A DNA stretch of 6,707 nt from Rhodospirillales bacterium 47_12_T64 (GTDB lineage: Bacteria > Pseudomonadota > Alphaproteobacteria > Kiloniellales > Kiloniellaceae): the NCBI GenBank assembly GCA_002162915.1, contig MABB01000058.1:1-6707 (forward strand), in the 5' to 3' direction. Of this stretch, positions 1-6,562 are shown in pieces. The translations under genes were made by a program, and so were the position numbers. Position 1 is the stretch's first letter; each line of letters starts with the position of its first letter. The notes below the pieces were generated by a model. That model had not been told where the DNA came from, did no database searches, and saw only the letters and a list, made by a program, of their open reading frames with translations.

Positions 1-99
1 GAAATGTTCTATAACCCAAAACGTAAACATGCTAGAAACGGAATGTTGTCACCAAACGACTTTGAACGACAGAAAAAATTGAGGATACATCGCGTCTAG
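1..99 (+). CDS. IS3-family transposase (OrfB-like), C-terminal fragment cut by the window edge
   Basis: The first 32 codons, open from the window edge to a TAG at 97-99, read EMFYNPKRKHARNGMLSPND followed by FERQKKLRIHRV. This matches the C-terminal end of IS3-family DDE (rve-type) transposases, where a block like 'E-x-F-Y-N-x-x-R-x-H-x-x-x-G-x-L-S-P-x-x-F-E' closes the integrase core just after the catalytic glutamate. The glutamate at codon 1 may be part of that region, but the DDE triad itself lies outside the window. The protein would cut and join the IS ends during copy-out/paste-in transposition. The stop codon falls inside the putative terminal inverted repeat, as is common in this family. 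Whether the full gene is intact cannot be judged. The family call is recognition by motif, without a database search. Confidence 0.8.
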   Translation, partial: EMFYNPKRKHARNGMLSPNDFERQKKLRIHRV

Positions 100-117
100 G
101 AAACTAGGGACTATTCA
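94..117 (+). repeat. Putative right terminal inverted repeat (IRR) of the IS
   Basis: Read outside-in on the minus strand, this stretch begins TGAATAGTCCCTAGTTTCCT. It starts with TG, has a CCC-TAGTTT core, and overlaps the transposase stop codon, as I recall for ends of several IS3-family elements. The partner left repeat is outside the window, so the inverted-repeat nature is inferred and not seen. Confidence 0.6.
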
Positions 118-401
118 ACCTTTAGATGTAATAAGTTTATCTTATGGATGAAAAGCACTTAAGGGAAGTGGTTTCGTATATCAAAACTTAGTTGATTAGA
201 AACACGTTCATCCCTAATATCTATAACCCTACGTTTCTATATATTCTGACTTACAAAGCTCGATGGTTCTCCCAGGTTAATACATCCAAAAATTTAATGT
301 TTGTGGGATTTTTTTAATTAATCAATCATAAGAAGTTTAGATTGTGGGGTAAAATTGAGCAGAAGAGGTAATGAAGAAGCAGTTAGTGGAGGTCGTGGCT
401 A
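118..401. other. AT-rich spacer with no convincing gene
   Basis: No open frame here has a plausible start, Shine-Dalgarno and length. The stretch is markedly more AT-rich than the genes further on. The only structure seen is a weak ATCC (284-287)/GGAT (306-309) pairing followed by a run of seven T (309-315). On the plus strand this could be a poor intrinsic terminator for transcription coming out of the IS, but the stem is too short to call. The right copy of any IS target duplication would start at 118 and cannot be confirmed without the left end. Confidence 0.5.
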
Positions 402-644
402 TCAGGTTATCAGCCGGGGAGGAAGTTCCGGAAAAGTCTTTTTGAACGCGGTGGCTTCTTCTTTAGAGAGGTCATCCAGTTCATAGTATCGTGGGAAGCC
501 CAGTATTGGTTCCAGCCTTCCAGCTAAGCCGTTCTGAGTTAAATGGATTTCCATATCCCGGACCATTTTTTCGTAGGGCTCTTGTTTTGTGTCGAAGGTT
601 TTATAGGGCGCGTCTGGAGAGTATTTTATAAAAATATATGCCAA
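402..644 (-). CDS. Small unrecognised protein, 80 residues
   Basis: I do not recognise this protein. It begins MAYIFIKYSPDAPYK and ends KKTFPELPPRLIT. It has no cysteine, no signal peptide, no membrane segment and no nucleotide-binding motif. It is highly charged, with alternating acidic and basic residues, and a middle section (LGFPRYYELDDLSKEEATAF, about residues 48-67) looks like a loop followed by a helix. It is probably a soluble cytoplasmic protein. The start is TTG (642-644): no ATG lies near in this frame, and a near-perfect Shine-Dalgarno sits 8 bases before the TTG. ATT at 648-650 in the same frame is less likely. It is transcribed away from ftsB and towards the IS end, with no gene following before the IS. 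The ribosome site is the main reason to believe the gene is real. Confidence 0.6.
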   Translation of the reverse strand: MAYIFIKYSPDAPYKTFDTKQEPYEKMVRDMEIHLTQNGLAGRLEPILGFPRYYELDDLSKEEATAFKKTFPELPPRLIT

Positions 645-652
645 TCCAATTT

Positions 653-659
653 CCTCCTT
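653..659 (-). promoter_or_regulatory. Strong Shine-Dalgarno deciding a TTG start
   Basis: On the minus strand this reads AAGGAGG, the full anti-16S complement, 8 bases before the TTG at 642-644. It is the best ribosome site in the window, better than those of the PDH genes. It both supports the small minus-strand gene and fixes its unusual start codon. Confidence 0.65.
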
Positions 660-705
660 AGTAACCCTTAACTTTAGGTCGCAGTCACAAGGCTTTGAAG
701 TAGCT

Positions 706-734
706 ATGGCAGGCGGTTGAATTTACGCTGCCAT
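706..734. other. Inverted repeat / hairpin in the divergent spacer
   Basis: ATGGCAG (706-712) pairs with CTGCCAT (728-734). After one bulged G (713), CG (714-715) pairs with CG (726-727), giving a nine-pair stem with a ten-base loop. No T run follows on either strand, so it does not look like an intrinsic terminator. It lies between two divergently read genes, upstream of the small minus-strand gene, and could be a leader structure, part of a small RNA, or a protein-binding site. The function is unknown. Confidence 0.4.
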
Positions 735-740
735 CAACAG

Positions 741-767
741 AAAAATTCTGCGCCTAAAGGCGAGCAG
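741..767 (-). terminator. Possible minus-strand intrinsic terminator
   Basis: CGCC (751-754), TAAA loop, GGCG (759-762) form a perfect GC stem, extended by CTG (748-750)/CAG (765-767) across a two-base bulge. On the minus strand the stem is followed by AATTTTT (plus 741-747), the usual layout of a Rho-independent terminator. No minus-strand gene is visible upstream of it within the window, so what it would terminate is unclear. It may limit antisense transcription out of the ftsB region, or be a relic of an earlier gene order. The stem is short and the T run modest. Confidence 0.35.
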
Positions 768-894
768 GTGTCAAGGGAGAGGGGATCTGATTAAGAGTGT
801 GTAAGTCCATTAATCCTTTGTTTATTCCCAACAACTACTTTATCTGTTAGTTTAATCGTCTTACGTGCACATAAGTAAAGAACCAATTTAATCG

Positions 895-1209
895 ATGTCG
901 TTATTCAGAGAGATCCATAAACGATCGCGTGTCGTTATTCCTCAAGTTCTGGGGGCGTCTCTTGTTGCCTATTTTGCTTATCATACTATTGAGGGTGAGC
1001 GCGGCATCTGGGCGTGGATACATCTCAAGCAAAATCTGGCTGTAAAACAGGTGGAAATGCATACAACTCTTGATGAACGCCTGGGTCTTGAATCTCGTGT
1101 TGCGCTTTTGCGCCCGGATAACCTTGATCCGGATCTTCTGGAAGAAAGGGCGCGCGATGTTCTTAACTATGGCCGTGAAAATGACTACGTTATTATTCAA
1201 AAAAGATAA
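895..1209 (+). CDS. ftsB: Septum formation initiator, FtsB/DivIC family
   Basis: This 104-residue bitopic inner-membrane protein is expected to act in the FtsQLB-type divisome subcomplex. There the periplasmic coiled coil of FtsB pairs with FtsL and helps switch on septal peptidoglycan synthesis. Seen in the sequence: a short basic cytoplasmic N-terminus (residues 1-12, KRSR), one membrane span (about 13-31, VIPQVLGASLVAYFAY), the GERGIWAW motif (34-41) typical of alphaproteobacterial members, a coiled-coil segment (about 43-70), and the conserved RPDNLDPDLLEERARDVL block (73-90). The length is normal for the family. The ATG at 895 is the only start that leaves the cytoplasmic tail intact; its Shine-Dalgarno is weak. 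From memory, FtsB-like genes often sit between eno and pdhA in alphaproteobacteria; here the pdhA side is kept and eno is absent from the window. Minus-strand frames across it are shadows. Confidence 0.88.
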   Translation: MSLFREIHKRSRVVIPQVLGASLVAYFAYHTIEGERGIWAWIHLKQNLAVKQVEMHTTLDERLGLESRVALLRPDNLDPDLLEERARDVLNYGRENDYVIIQKR

Positions 1210-1216
1210 GTTGTAT

Positions 1217-1276
1217 AGTTAACCGATAATTGTGCAATGCAGCATTTATTTGTCAGTTAACGTATTTTAAGTTAAT
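1217..1276. repeat. Three AGTTAA(C/T) repeats before the pdh promoter
   Basis: AGTTAAC occurs at 1217-1223 and 1255-1261, and AGTTAAT at 1270-1276. The GTTAAC core is itself a palindrome, so each copy could be half or all of a protein-binding site. The third copy overlaps the -35 region of the extended -10 promoter that follows, where a repressor or activator might bind. The region is AT-rich and TTAA-type words are common by chance, so the operator idea is an inference only. Confidence 0.3.
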
Positions 1277-1296
1277 CATTGAAAATGTGTTATAAT
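1267..1296 (+). promoter_or_regulatory. Probable pdh operon promoter with extended -10
   Basis: A perfect TATAAT lies at 1291-1296, with TG at 1288-1289 one base before it, giving the extended -10 layout TGnTATAAT. A weak -35 (TTAAGT, 1267-1272) lies 18 bases upstream; an extended -10 often compensates for a poor -35. Transcription would start near 1303 and leave a leader of about 100 bases before the pdhA ATG at 1400. It lies between ftsB and pdhA, so the PDH genes could be expressed independently of ftsB. Confidence 0.55.
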
Positions 1297-1399
1297 TCAA
1301 TAAGATAAAACTTGTTGTAATATTATTTCTTTTCCCCTACATTAATTGCGAGAAACACAGCCCTTAGTGCATAACACTAAATTTTATGGGATACCTCGC

Positions 1400-2437
1400 A
1401 TGGCGACAAAAAAAACGCCCCCTAAACGGGCCTCTAAGAAGCGGACAGCCTCTTCTGCGCTTCCTTCTGACATAACGAATGAACTTATCCTCGATTTTTA
1501 CCGTGAAATGCTTTTGATCCGACGCTTTGAAGAAAAAGCCGGACAGATGTACGGCATGGGTCTGATCGGCGGTTTCTGCCACCTTTATATTGGTCAGGAA
1601 GCTGTTGTTGTTGGCATCCAGTCTGCATTGGAAGAACGGGATACGATCCTGACCTCGTACCGTGATCACGGTCATATGCTGGCTTGTGGTATGGACCCCG
1701 ACGGTGTCATGGCGGAACTTACAGGACGTAGCGGGGGCTATTCCAAAGGTAAGGGCGGTTCCATGCACATGTTCAGTGAGGAAAAAGGCTTTTACGGCGG
1801 TCATGGTATTGTTGGCGCGCAGGTTCCCATTGGTACAGGTATTGCCTTTGCCCATAAGTACCTGGAAGAAAAGGCCGTAAACGTTGCCTATCTTGGCGAT
1901 GGTGCCCTCAACCAGGGGCAGGTTTACGAATCATTCAACATGGCTTCGCTTTGGGAACTACCGGTCGTTTATGTGATCGAAAATAACAGTTATGCCATGG
2001 GAACATCTACAGCGCGTTCTTCAGCGAATTCTACCGAGCTTTATCACCGTGGCAATGCTTATGGCATTCCGGGAATGCAGGTTGATGGCATGGACGTCGT
2101 CGCGGTTCGCGAAGCGGCGAAGATTGCGGTTGAACATGCGCGTAGTGGCAAAGGCCCCTATATTATGGAGATGATGACTTATCGTTATCGTGGCCATTCC
2201 ATGTCTGATCCGGCCAAGTATCGTTCAAAAGAAGAAGTTCAGAAGGTCCGTGAAGAACGCGATCCTATCGAACGTCTTCGTGCGTTGATGCTTAAGAAAA
2301 AGATTATCGACGAAGCTGGTATGAAACAGATCGACAAAGATGTTAAGGCGATCGTCTCTAAATCAGCTGAATTTGCTCAATCTAGCCCAGAGCCGGATCC
2401 TTCTGAACTTTACACCGATGTGTACGCAGACGCGTAA
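1400..2437 (+). CDS. pdhA: Pyruvate dehydrogenase E1 component, alpha subunit
   Basis: With PdhB, this subunit forms the heterotetrameric E1, which decarboxylates pyruvate on thiamine diphosphate (TPP) and passes the two-carbon unit to lipoamide. The cytoplasmic protein has 345 residues from the ATG at 1400, normal for the family. Motifs seen: a lysine-rich N-terminus, the conserved FYREMLLIRRFEEKAGQMYG opening of the fold (about 33-52), DHGH (89-92), GGSMHMF, the TPP/Mg motif GDG...NN (166-196), and the loop YRGHSMSDPAKYRS (about 263-276). The serine of that loop matches the region phosphorylated in mitochondrial E1-alpha; bacterial control by kinase is not implied. The same frame extends to a TTG at 1346, but the sequence from MATKKTPPKRASKK onward resembles usual family N-termini and the extra 18 residues do not, so I prefer 1400. 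GGGA at 1388-1391 is a modest Shine-Dalgarno for it. First gene of the PDH operon. Confidence 0.95.
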   Translation: MATKKTPPKRASKKRTASSALPSDITNELILDFYREMLLIRRFEEKAGQMYGMGLIGGFCHLYIGQEAVVVGIQSALEERDTILTSYRDHGHMLACGMDPDGVMAELTGRSGGYSKGKGGSMHMFSEEKGFYGGHGIVGAQVPIGTGIAFAHKYLEEKAVNVAYLGDGALNQGQVYESFNMASLWELPVVYVIENNSYAMGTSTARSSANSTELYHRGNAYGIPGMQVDGMDVVAVREAAKIAVEHARSGKGPYIMEMMTYRYRGHSMSDPAKYRSKEEVQKVREERDPIERLRALMLKKKIIDEAGMKQIDKDVKAIVSKSAEFAQSSPEPDPSELYTDVYADA

Positions 2438-2452
2438 GCTGTCCGTCATTCC

Positions 2453-2459
2453 GGAGAAG
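2453..2459 (+). promoter_or_regulatory. Ribosome binding site of pdhB
   Basis: GGAGAAG lies in the 27-base pdhA-pdhB spacer, with GGAG eight bases before the ATG at 2465. It fixes the start directly in front of the lipoyl domain, so the domain is part of the PdhB protein and is not an unused extension. Confidence 0.7.
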
Positions 2460-2464
2460 AAAAA

Positions 2465-3844
2465 ATGCCAATAGAAATTCTTATGCCTGCGCTATCCCCG
2501 ACTATGACAGAAGGAAAACTGTCCCGTTGGATGAAAAACGAAGGCGACAGTGTATCATCTGGTGATATTCTGGCCGAGATCGAAACCGATAAAGCCACAA
2601 TGGAAGTTGAAGCCGTTGATGAAGGTGTTCTCGGTAAAATCCTTATTGCTGGTGACACGGATAACGTTGCTGTTAATACGCCTATCGCCCTTATACTTGA
2701 AGACGGCGAGAGCGATGCTGACCTGAACGGTTATTCAGCAGCTGCACCTGTTACAAGGCCAGCCGCAGAACAAGTTGTCGAAAGCTCAGCTCCCGCGCCT
2801 GTTTCCGTATCCGGGCCAGCTGTTGAGTTTGTTGCACCGGAAAGCGAATGGAACGGGTCCTTTACTAAAACGACCGTTCGTGAAGCTTTGCGTGATGCAA
2901 TGGCTGAAGAAATGCGTCGCAATAAAAAAGTGTTCCTGATGGGCGAGGAAGTTGCTCAATATCAGGGTGCTTATAAAATCAGCCAAGGCCTTCTGGATGA
3001 GTTCGGGGCCAAGCGCGTTATTGATACCCCGATTACAGAGCACGGTTTTGCCGGGTTGGGAGTGGGGGCTGCTTTCTATGGCCTAAACCCGATTGTTGAA
3101 TTTATGACCTTCAACTTCGCAATGCAGGCGATTGATCACATTATCAACTCTGCCGCGAAAACCCGTTATATGTCCGGCGGTCAGGTTAGTAGTCCAATCG
3201 TGTTCCGTGGGCCCAATGGTGTTGCTTCTCGTGTCGGTGCTCAGCACTCTCAATGTTATGCAAGCTGGTATGCCCATTGTCCGGGCCTTAAAGTTGTATC
3301 TCCTTATTCTGCCGCGGATGCCAAAGGTCTTCTGAAATCTGCCATTCGTGATCCAAACCCTGTCATTTTCCTCGAAAACGAGTTGATGTATGGCACAAGC
3401 TTTGATGTGCCGGATACGGATGACTGGACTGTGCCAATTGGTAAGGCGAAGGTTGTTCGTCCGGGTACAGACGTGACCATCGTTACTTTCTCTTTGATGG
3501 TTGGTAAGGCACTGGATGCGGCTGAAGAGCTTGCCAAAGAAGGTATATCTGCCGAGGTGATCGATCTTCGGACGATCCGCCCCCTCGATACCGAGACTAT
3601 CCTCACATCTGTTCGTAAGACCAATCGTCTGGTAACAGTCGAAGAAGGCTGGGCATTTGCTGGTATTGGTTCTGAGATCTCTGCCATCGTTATGGAGCAG
3701 GCTTTTGATTATCTGGACGCGCCGGTTAAACGTGTTGCGGGTGTCGATGTGCCACTTCCTTATGCCGCGAACCTTGAGCAGCTCGCCCTGCCACAGAGTT
3801 CACATATCATCACTTCAGCTAAAGAAGTCTGCTACCGTTCATAA
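2465..3844 (+). CDS. pdhB: Pyruvate dehydrogenase E1 component, beta subunit, with N-terminal lipoyl domain
   Basis: Beta half of E1; with PdhA it builds the TPP active site. At 459 residues it is over 100 longer than plain E1-beta because it begins with a biotinyl/lipoyl domain (about 1-80). The lipoate-accepting lysine is K43 in ETDKATME. An Ala/Pro/Ser/Val-rich flexible linker follows (about 90-130), then the E1-beta catalytic region: [15 protein letters not shown] (137-151), the TPP-activating glutamate in [13 protein letters not shown] (E162/E163), [17 protein letters not shown] (189-205), and [17 protein letters not shown] (260-276), whose H262 corresponds to the E1-beta active-site histidine. 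The C-terminal transketolase domain (about 325-450) includes [11 protein letters not shown]. The lipoyl extension is a known alphaproteobacterial trait (for example Sinorhizobium and Zymomonas) and may add an extra swinging arm to the complex. It follows pdhA by 27 bases. Confidence 0.96.
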   Translation: MPIEILMPALSPTMTEGKLSRWMKNEGDSVSSGDILAEIETDKATMEVEAVDEGVLGKILIAGDTDNVAVNTPIALILEDGESDADLNGYSAAAPVTRPAAEQVVESSAPAPVSVSGPAVEFVAPESEWNGSFTKTTVREALRDAMAEEMRRNKKVFLMGEEVAQYQGAYKISQGLLDEFGAKRVIDTPITEHGFAGLGVGAAFYGLNPIVEFMTFNFAMQAIDHIINSAAKTRYMSGGQVSSPIVFRGPNGVASRVGAQHSQCYASWYAHCPGLKVVSPYSAADAKGLLKSAIRDPNPVIFLENELMYGTSFDVPDTDDWTVPIGKAKVVRPGTDVTIVTFSLMVGKALDAAEELAKEGISAEVIDLRTIRPLDTETILTSVRKTNRLVTVEEGWAFAGIGSEISAIVMEQAFDYLDAPVKRVAGVDVPLPYAANLEQLALPQSSHIITSAKEVCYRS

Positions 3845-3852
3845 ACGGGGCA

Positions 3853-3858
3853 GGGGAG
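3853..3858 (+). promoter_or_regulatory. Ribosome binding site of pdhC
   Basis: GGGGAG lies 7 bases before the ATG at 3866, in the 21-base spacer after pdhB. Purine-rich and well placed, it is stronger than the site in front of lpdA. Confidence 0.7.
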
Positions 3859-3865
3859 ATATACG

Positions 3866-5152
3866 ATGCCAATCAATATTCTTATGCCCGCCCTGTCTCC
3901 GACGATGACAGAAGGCAAGCTGGCCCGTTGGCTGGTAAAAGAAGGTGATACAGTAAATTCAGGTGATATTCTTGCCGAAATCGAAACCGATAAGGCAACG
4001 ATGGAAGTCGAGACAATTGACGAAGGCACAATTGCAAAAATCCTTGTTCCTGATGGGACAGAGGGAGTGCCGGTAAATCAGATTATTGCTATTCTTCTTG
4101 AAGAAGATGAAGATGCGAGTGCTGTAGATGCCGCAGCAGCAGCACCTGTACCCGTTGCTGTTGAGCCAGTGACGGAAGACGTTCCTGCAGCTACAGCATC
4201 GCAGGTCGCACCAGCACCTGCTGCGCCAATAGCTGCTTCGGGAAATCGCATTTTCGCAAGCCCTCTTGCACGACGGATGGCTTCTCAAGACAATCTGGAT
4301 CTTTCAGCTCTTCAAGGTACAGGACCACATGGTCGTATCGTCAAAGCTGATGTTTTGAGTGCTCTTGAGCAAGGAACAGGTAAGGCGGTTTCACCATCGG
4401 CACCTGTTGTAACAGCTGCTGCACCTGCCGCATCTGGACCAAATGCACGCGAACTCGCAGACCTGCTGGGTATGGAGTACGAGCTGGAGCCCTTGAGTTC
4501 CATTCGTCGGGTTATTGCCAATCGTCTGACTGAGTCCAAACAGACTGTTCCTCACTTCTATCTTTCGGTTGATTGTGAGATCGATAAATTGCTTACCTTC
4601 CGTAAGGAGCTAAACGCGAGCGGTGATGTGAAAATCTCTGTAAATGATTTTGTCATTCGCGCTGCTGCCCTGGCTTTGAAAAAAGTCCCTGCGGCCAACG
4701 CTTCTTATAGTGAAGAAGGTATCCTGAGCTATAAAAATGCCGATATTTCGGTGGCTGTTGCAACGCCAACGGGTCTGATCACACCGATCATTAAAGCTGC
4801 GCAAGGCAAAGGGCTTGGTGTGATCTCTTCAGAGATGAAAGATCTTGCGGGTCGGGCGCGTGATGGGAAATTGAAGCCGGAAGAATATCAGGGGGGAACA
4901 TTCTCTATTTCCAACCTCGGCATGTTTGGTATCAGGGATTTCTCTGCCATTATCAATCCTCCTCAAGGGTGTATTCTGGCCGTTGGTGCTGGTGAACAGC
5001 GCCCTGTGGTCAAGGATGGTGCGTTAGCCATTGCAACAGTGATGACTTGCACGCTTTCCGTTGACCACCGGGTTGTTGATGGTGCTGTCGGTGCTGAATA
5101 TATGGCGGCCTTCAAAAAACTGATCCAAGAACCTCTTTCCATGCTTCTCTAA
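3866..5152 (+). CDS. pdhC: Dihydrolipoamide acetyltransferase, E2 component of pyruvate dehydrogenase
   Basis: E2 forms the core of the PDH complex and transfers the acetyl group from lipoate to CoA. The 428 residues divide into one lipoyl domain (about 1-80, lipoate on K43 in ETDKATME), an Ala/Pro/Val-rich linker (about 85-125), the peripheral-subunit-binding domain (about 128-167, [20 protein letters not shown] then [13 protein letters not shown]), a second Ala/Pro linker (about 170-195), and the acetyltransferase core to the C-terminus. The core carries [12 protein letters not shown], with catalytic H401 and D405, and [20 protein letters not shown] (347-366). One lipoyl domain is normal for the short alphaproteobacterial/mitochondrial type E2, in contrast to the three of E. 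coli. The lipoyl domain is very like that of PdhB. Length and motifs are complete. Confidence 0.96.
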   Translation: MPINILMPALSPTMTEGKLARWLVKEGDTVNSGDILAEIETDKATMEVETIDEGTIAKILVPDGTEGVPVNQIIAILLEEDEDASAVDAAAAAPVPVAVEPVTEDVPAATASQVAPAPAAPIAASGNRIFASPLARRMASQDNLDLSALQGTGPHGRIVKADVLSALEQGTGKAVSPSAPVVTAAAPAASGPNARELADLLGMEYELEPLSSIRRVIANRLTESKQTVPHFYLSVDCEIDKLLTFRKELNASGDVKISVNDFVIRAAALALKKVPAANASYSEEGILSYKNADISVAVATPTGLITPIIKAAQGKGLGVISSEMKDLAGRARDGKLKPEEYQGGTFSISNLGMFGIRDFSAIINPPQGCILAVGAGEQRPVVKDGALAIATVMTCTLSVDHRVVDGAVGAEYMAAFKKLIQEPLSMLL

Positions 5153-5164
5153 TAGAGTGAGACT

Positions 5165-6562
5165 ATGAGTGATACAAACTTTGACGTTATCATCCTTGGT
5201 GGGGGACCCGGTGGTTATGTGACGGCTATTCGCTCAGCACAGCTTGGTTTGAAGACAGCTGTCGTTGAACGCGATCACCTTGGCGGGATCTGCCTGAACT
5301 GGGGGTGCATTCCAACCAAAGCATTGCTGAGATCTGCGGAAATTTATCGCAACATGAAGCACGCTGAGGATTACGGCCTGTCAGCTAAAGATGTAGATTT
5401 TGACCTACAGAAAATCGTTGAGCGCTCCAAGGGAGTGTCCAAACAGCTTAACGGTGGTGTTGGACATCTGTTGAAAAAGAACAAGGTCACGGTTTTTGAC
5501 GGGGCAGGTACTCTTACGGCACCAGGCAAATTGTCGGTCGAAGGCAAGGATAAGAAAAAGACTGCGCTTACAGCGAAGAACATTATTGTTGCAACGGGTG
5601 CACGGGCGCGCACGCTTCCCGGGTTAGAGCCTGATGGGAAACTAGTCTGGACTTATCGTGAGGCCCTGCGCCCGGATATCATGCCAAAATCTATACTGGT
5701 CGTTGGTTCAGGTGCGATTGGCATCGAGTTTGCCGATTTTTACAACACATTTGGTGCTGAAGTCACCGTTGTTGAAGTTTTTGATAAGATCCTGCCTGTT
5801 GAAGACGACGAGATTTCAAAGCTCGCTCAAAAGCAACTTGGCAAGCACGGAATGAAGTTCCGCACTGGCACAATGGTTACCAAGCTCGATAAAAAGGGCG
5901 ACCATGTTACCGCGACTTTAGAAAAGAACGGCAAGAGCGAACAGATTACTGTTGATCGCGTGATCTCGGCCGTTGGTGTCGTGGGGAACATCGAAAATAT
6001 TGGCCTTGAAAATCTTGGTATCAAAACCGATCGTGGTTGTATCGTCGCTGACGAGTTTTCACGGACGAATGTACCTGGTATTTTTGCCATTGGTGATGTT
6101 GCTGGCCCGCCGATGTTGGCGCATAAAGCCGAGCATGAGGGCGTGGTTTGTATTGAAAAGATTGCCGGGTTATCTCCGCATCCTATCGATAAAAGTAAAA
6201 TTCCGGGCTGTACTTATTGTCACCCTCAGATTGCATCTGTTGGCATGAATGAGCAGACAGCTAAAAAAGAAGGTCGTTCCGTGAAAATCGGGCGTTTCCC
6301 CTTTGCTGGTAATGGTAAAGCAATTGCCTTAGGCGAAGCGGAAGGCTTGGTTAAAACCATCTTTGATGCGAAAACCGGAGAGCTTTTGGGCGCGCACATG
6401 GTTGGTGCTGAAGTAACAGAGCTTATTCAGGGCTTTGTTGTTGCGATGGGACTTGAGACCACGGAAGAAGATCTGATGCATACGGTCTTCCCGCATCCAA
6501 CACTCTCAGAAATGATGCATGAGTCAGTGCTTGATGCCTATGATCGTGTCATACATTTCTAA
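5165..6562 (+). CDS. lpdA: Dihydrolipoamide dehydrogenase, E3 component
   Basis: This FAD flavoprotein re-oxidises dihydrolipoamide and reduces NAD+, closing the PDH cycle. The 465 residues are normal length. Seen in order: the FAD-binding GGGPGG (12-17), the redox disulfide GGICLNWGCIP (C43 and C48), ATGA (143-146), the NAD-binding GSGAIGIEFA (181-190), the second FAD motif IFAIGDVAG (306-314), and the C-terminal dimerisation domain with HPTLSE (H444, E449), which supplies the active-site base from the partner subunit. No lipoyl domain is fused to it, unlike some other E3 proteins. It starts 12 bases after the pdhC stop, behind a weak GAG site (5155-5157), so it is likely co-transcribed and perhaps translationally coupled. 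E3 can also serve 2-oxoglutarate dehydrogenase and glycine cleavage; placement here points to PDH. Confidence 0.96.
   Translation: MSDTNFDVIILGGGPGGYVTAIRSAQLGLKTAVVERDHLGGICLNWGCIPTKALLRSAEIYRNMKHAEDYGLSAKDVDFDLQKIVERSKGVSKQLNGGVGHLLKKNKVTVFDGAGTLTAPGKLSVEGKDKKKTALTAKNIIVATGARARTLPGLEPDGKLVWTYREALRPDIMPKSILVVGSGAIGIEFADFYNTFGAEVTVVEVFDKILPVEDDEISKLAQKQLGKHGMKFRTGTMVTKLDKKGDHVTATLEKNGKSEQITVDRVISAVGVVGNIENIGLENLGIKTDRGCIVADEFSRTNVPGIFAIGDVAGPPMLAHKAEHEGVVCIEKIAGLSPHPIDKSKIPGCTYCHPQIASVGMNEQTAKKEGRSVKIGRFPFAGNGKAIALGEAEGLVKTIFDAKTGELLGAHMVGAEVTELIQGFVVAMGLETTEEDLMHTVFPHPTLSEMMHESVLDAYDRVIHF

Larger units (their letters stand above)
1..117 (+). mobile_element. Right end of an IS3-family insertion sequence
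   Basis: The transposase C-terminus (1-99) runs into a terminal sequence ending in ...ATTCA at 117, which fits the 5'-TG...CA-3' termini of IS3-family elements. The rest of the element, its left end and the left copy of the target duplication lie before the window. The outer boundary at 117 is inferred from the shape of the repeat and could be off by a few bases. The element points towards the PDH locus but ends about 780 bases before the first recognisable chromosomal gene on that strand. Confidence 0.65.

Noticed and set aside
284..315. Weak stem followed by seven T on the plus strand
   Set aside because: Only four contiguous pairs before mismatches; too weak to list as a terminator.
818..846. 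Possible ftsB promoter TTGTTT - 17 bases - TATCTG
   Set aside because: Spacing is right, but the -10 matches the consensus only in its first three bases, so it is not better than chance in this AT-rich spacer.
901..1200. Minus-strand open frame of 99 codons opposite ftsB
   Set aside because: It lies entirely opposite a clear FtsB-family gene, shows no recognisable domain and no convincing ribosome site.
1386..1475. Out-of-frame 29-codon open frame overlapping the pdhA start
   Set aside because: No ribosome site of its own and no recognisable peptide; probably chance.
1364..1855. Minus-strand open frame of 163 codons opposite pdhA
   Set aside because: Long, but fully antisense to a strongly conserved gene; its cysteine- and histidine-rich low-complexity translation looks like a shadow of PdhA codon use.
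3304..3687. Minus-strand open frame of 127 codons opposite pdhB
   Set aside because: Ser/Arg/Val-rich shadow of the E1-beta reading frame, with no family resemblance.
895..6562. Whole plus-strand gene set as a novel system
   Set aside because: Every gene is a standard, intact member of a well-known family (FtsB and PDH E1-alpha, E1-beta, E2, E3) in a known alphaproteobacterial order.
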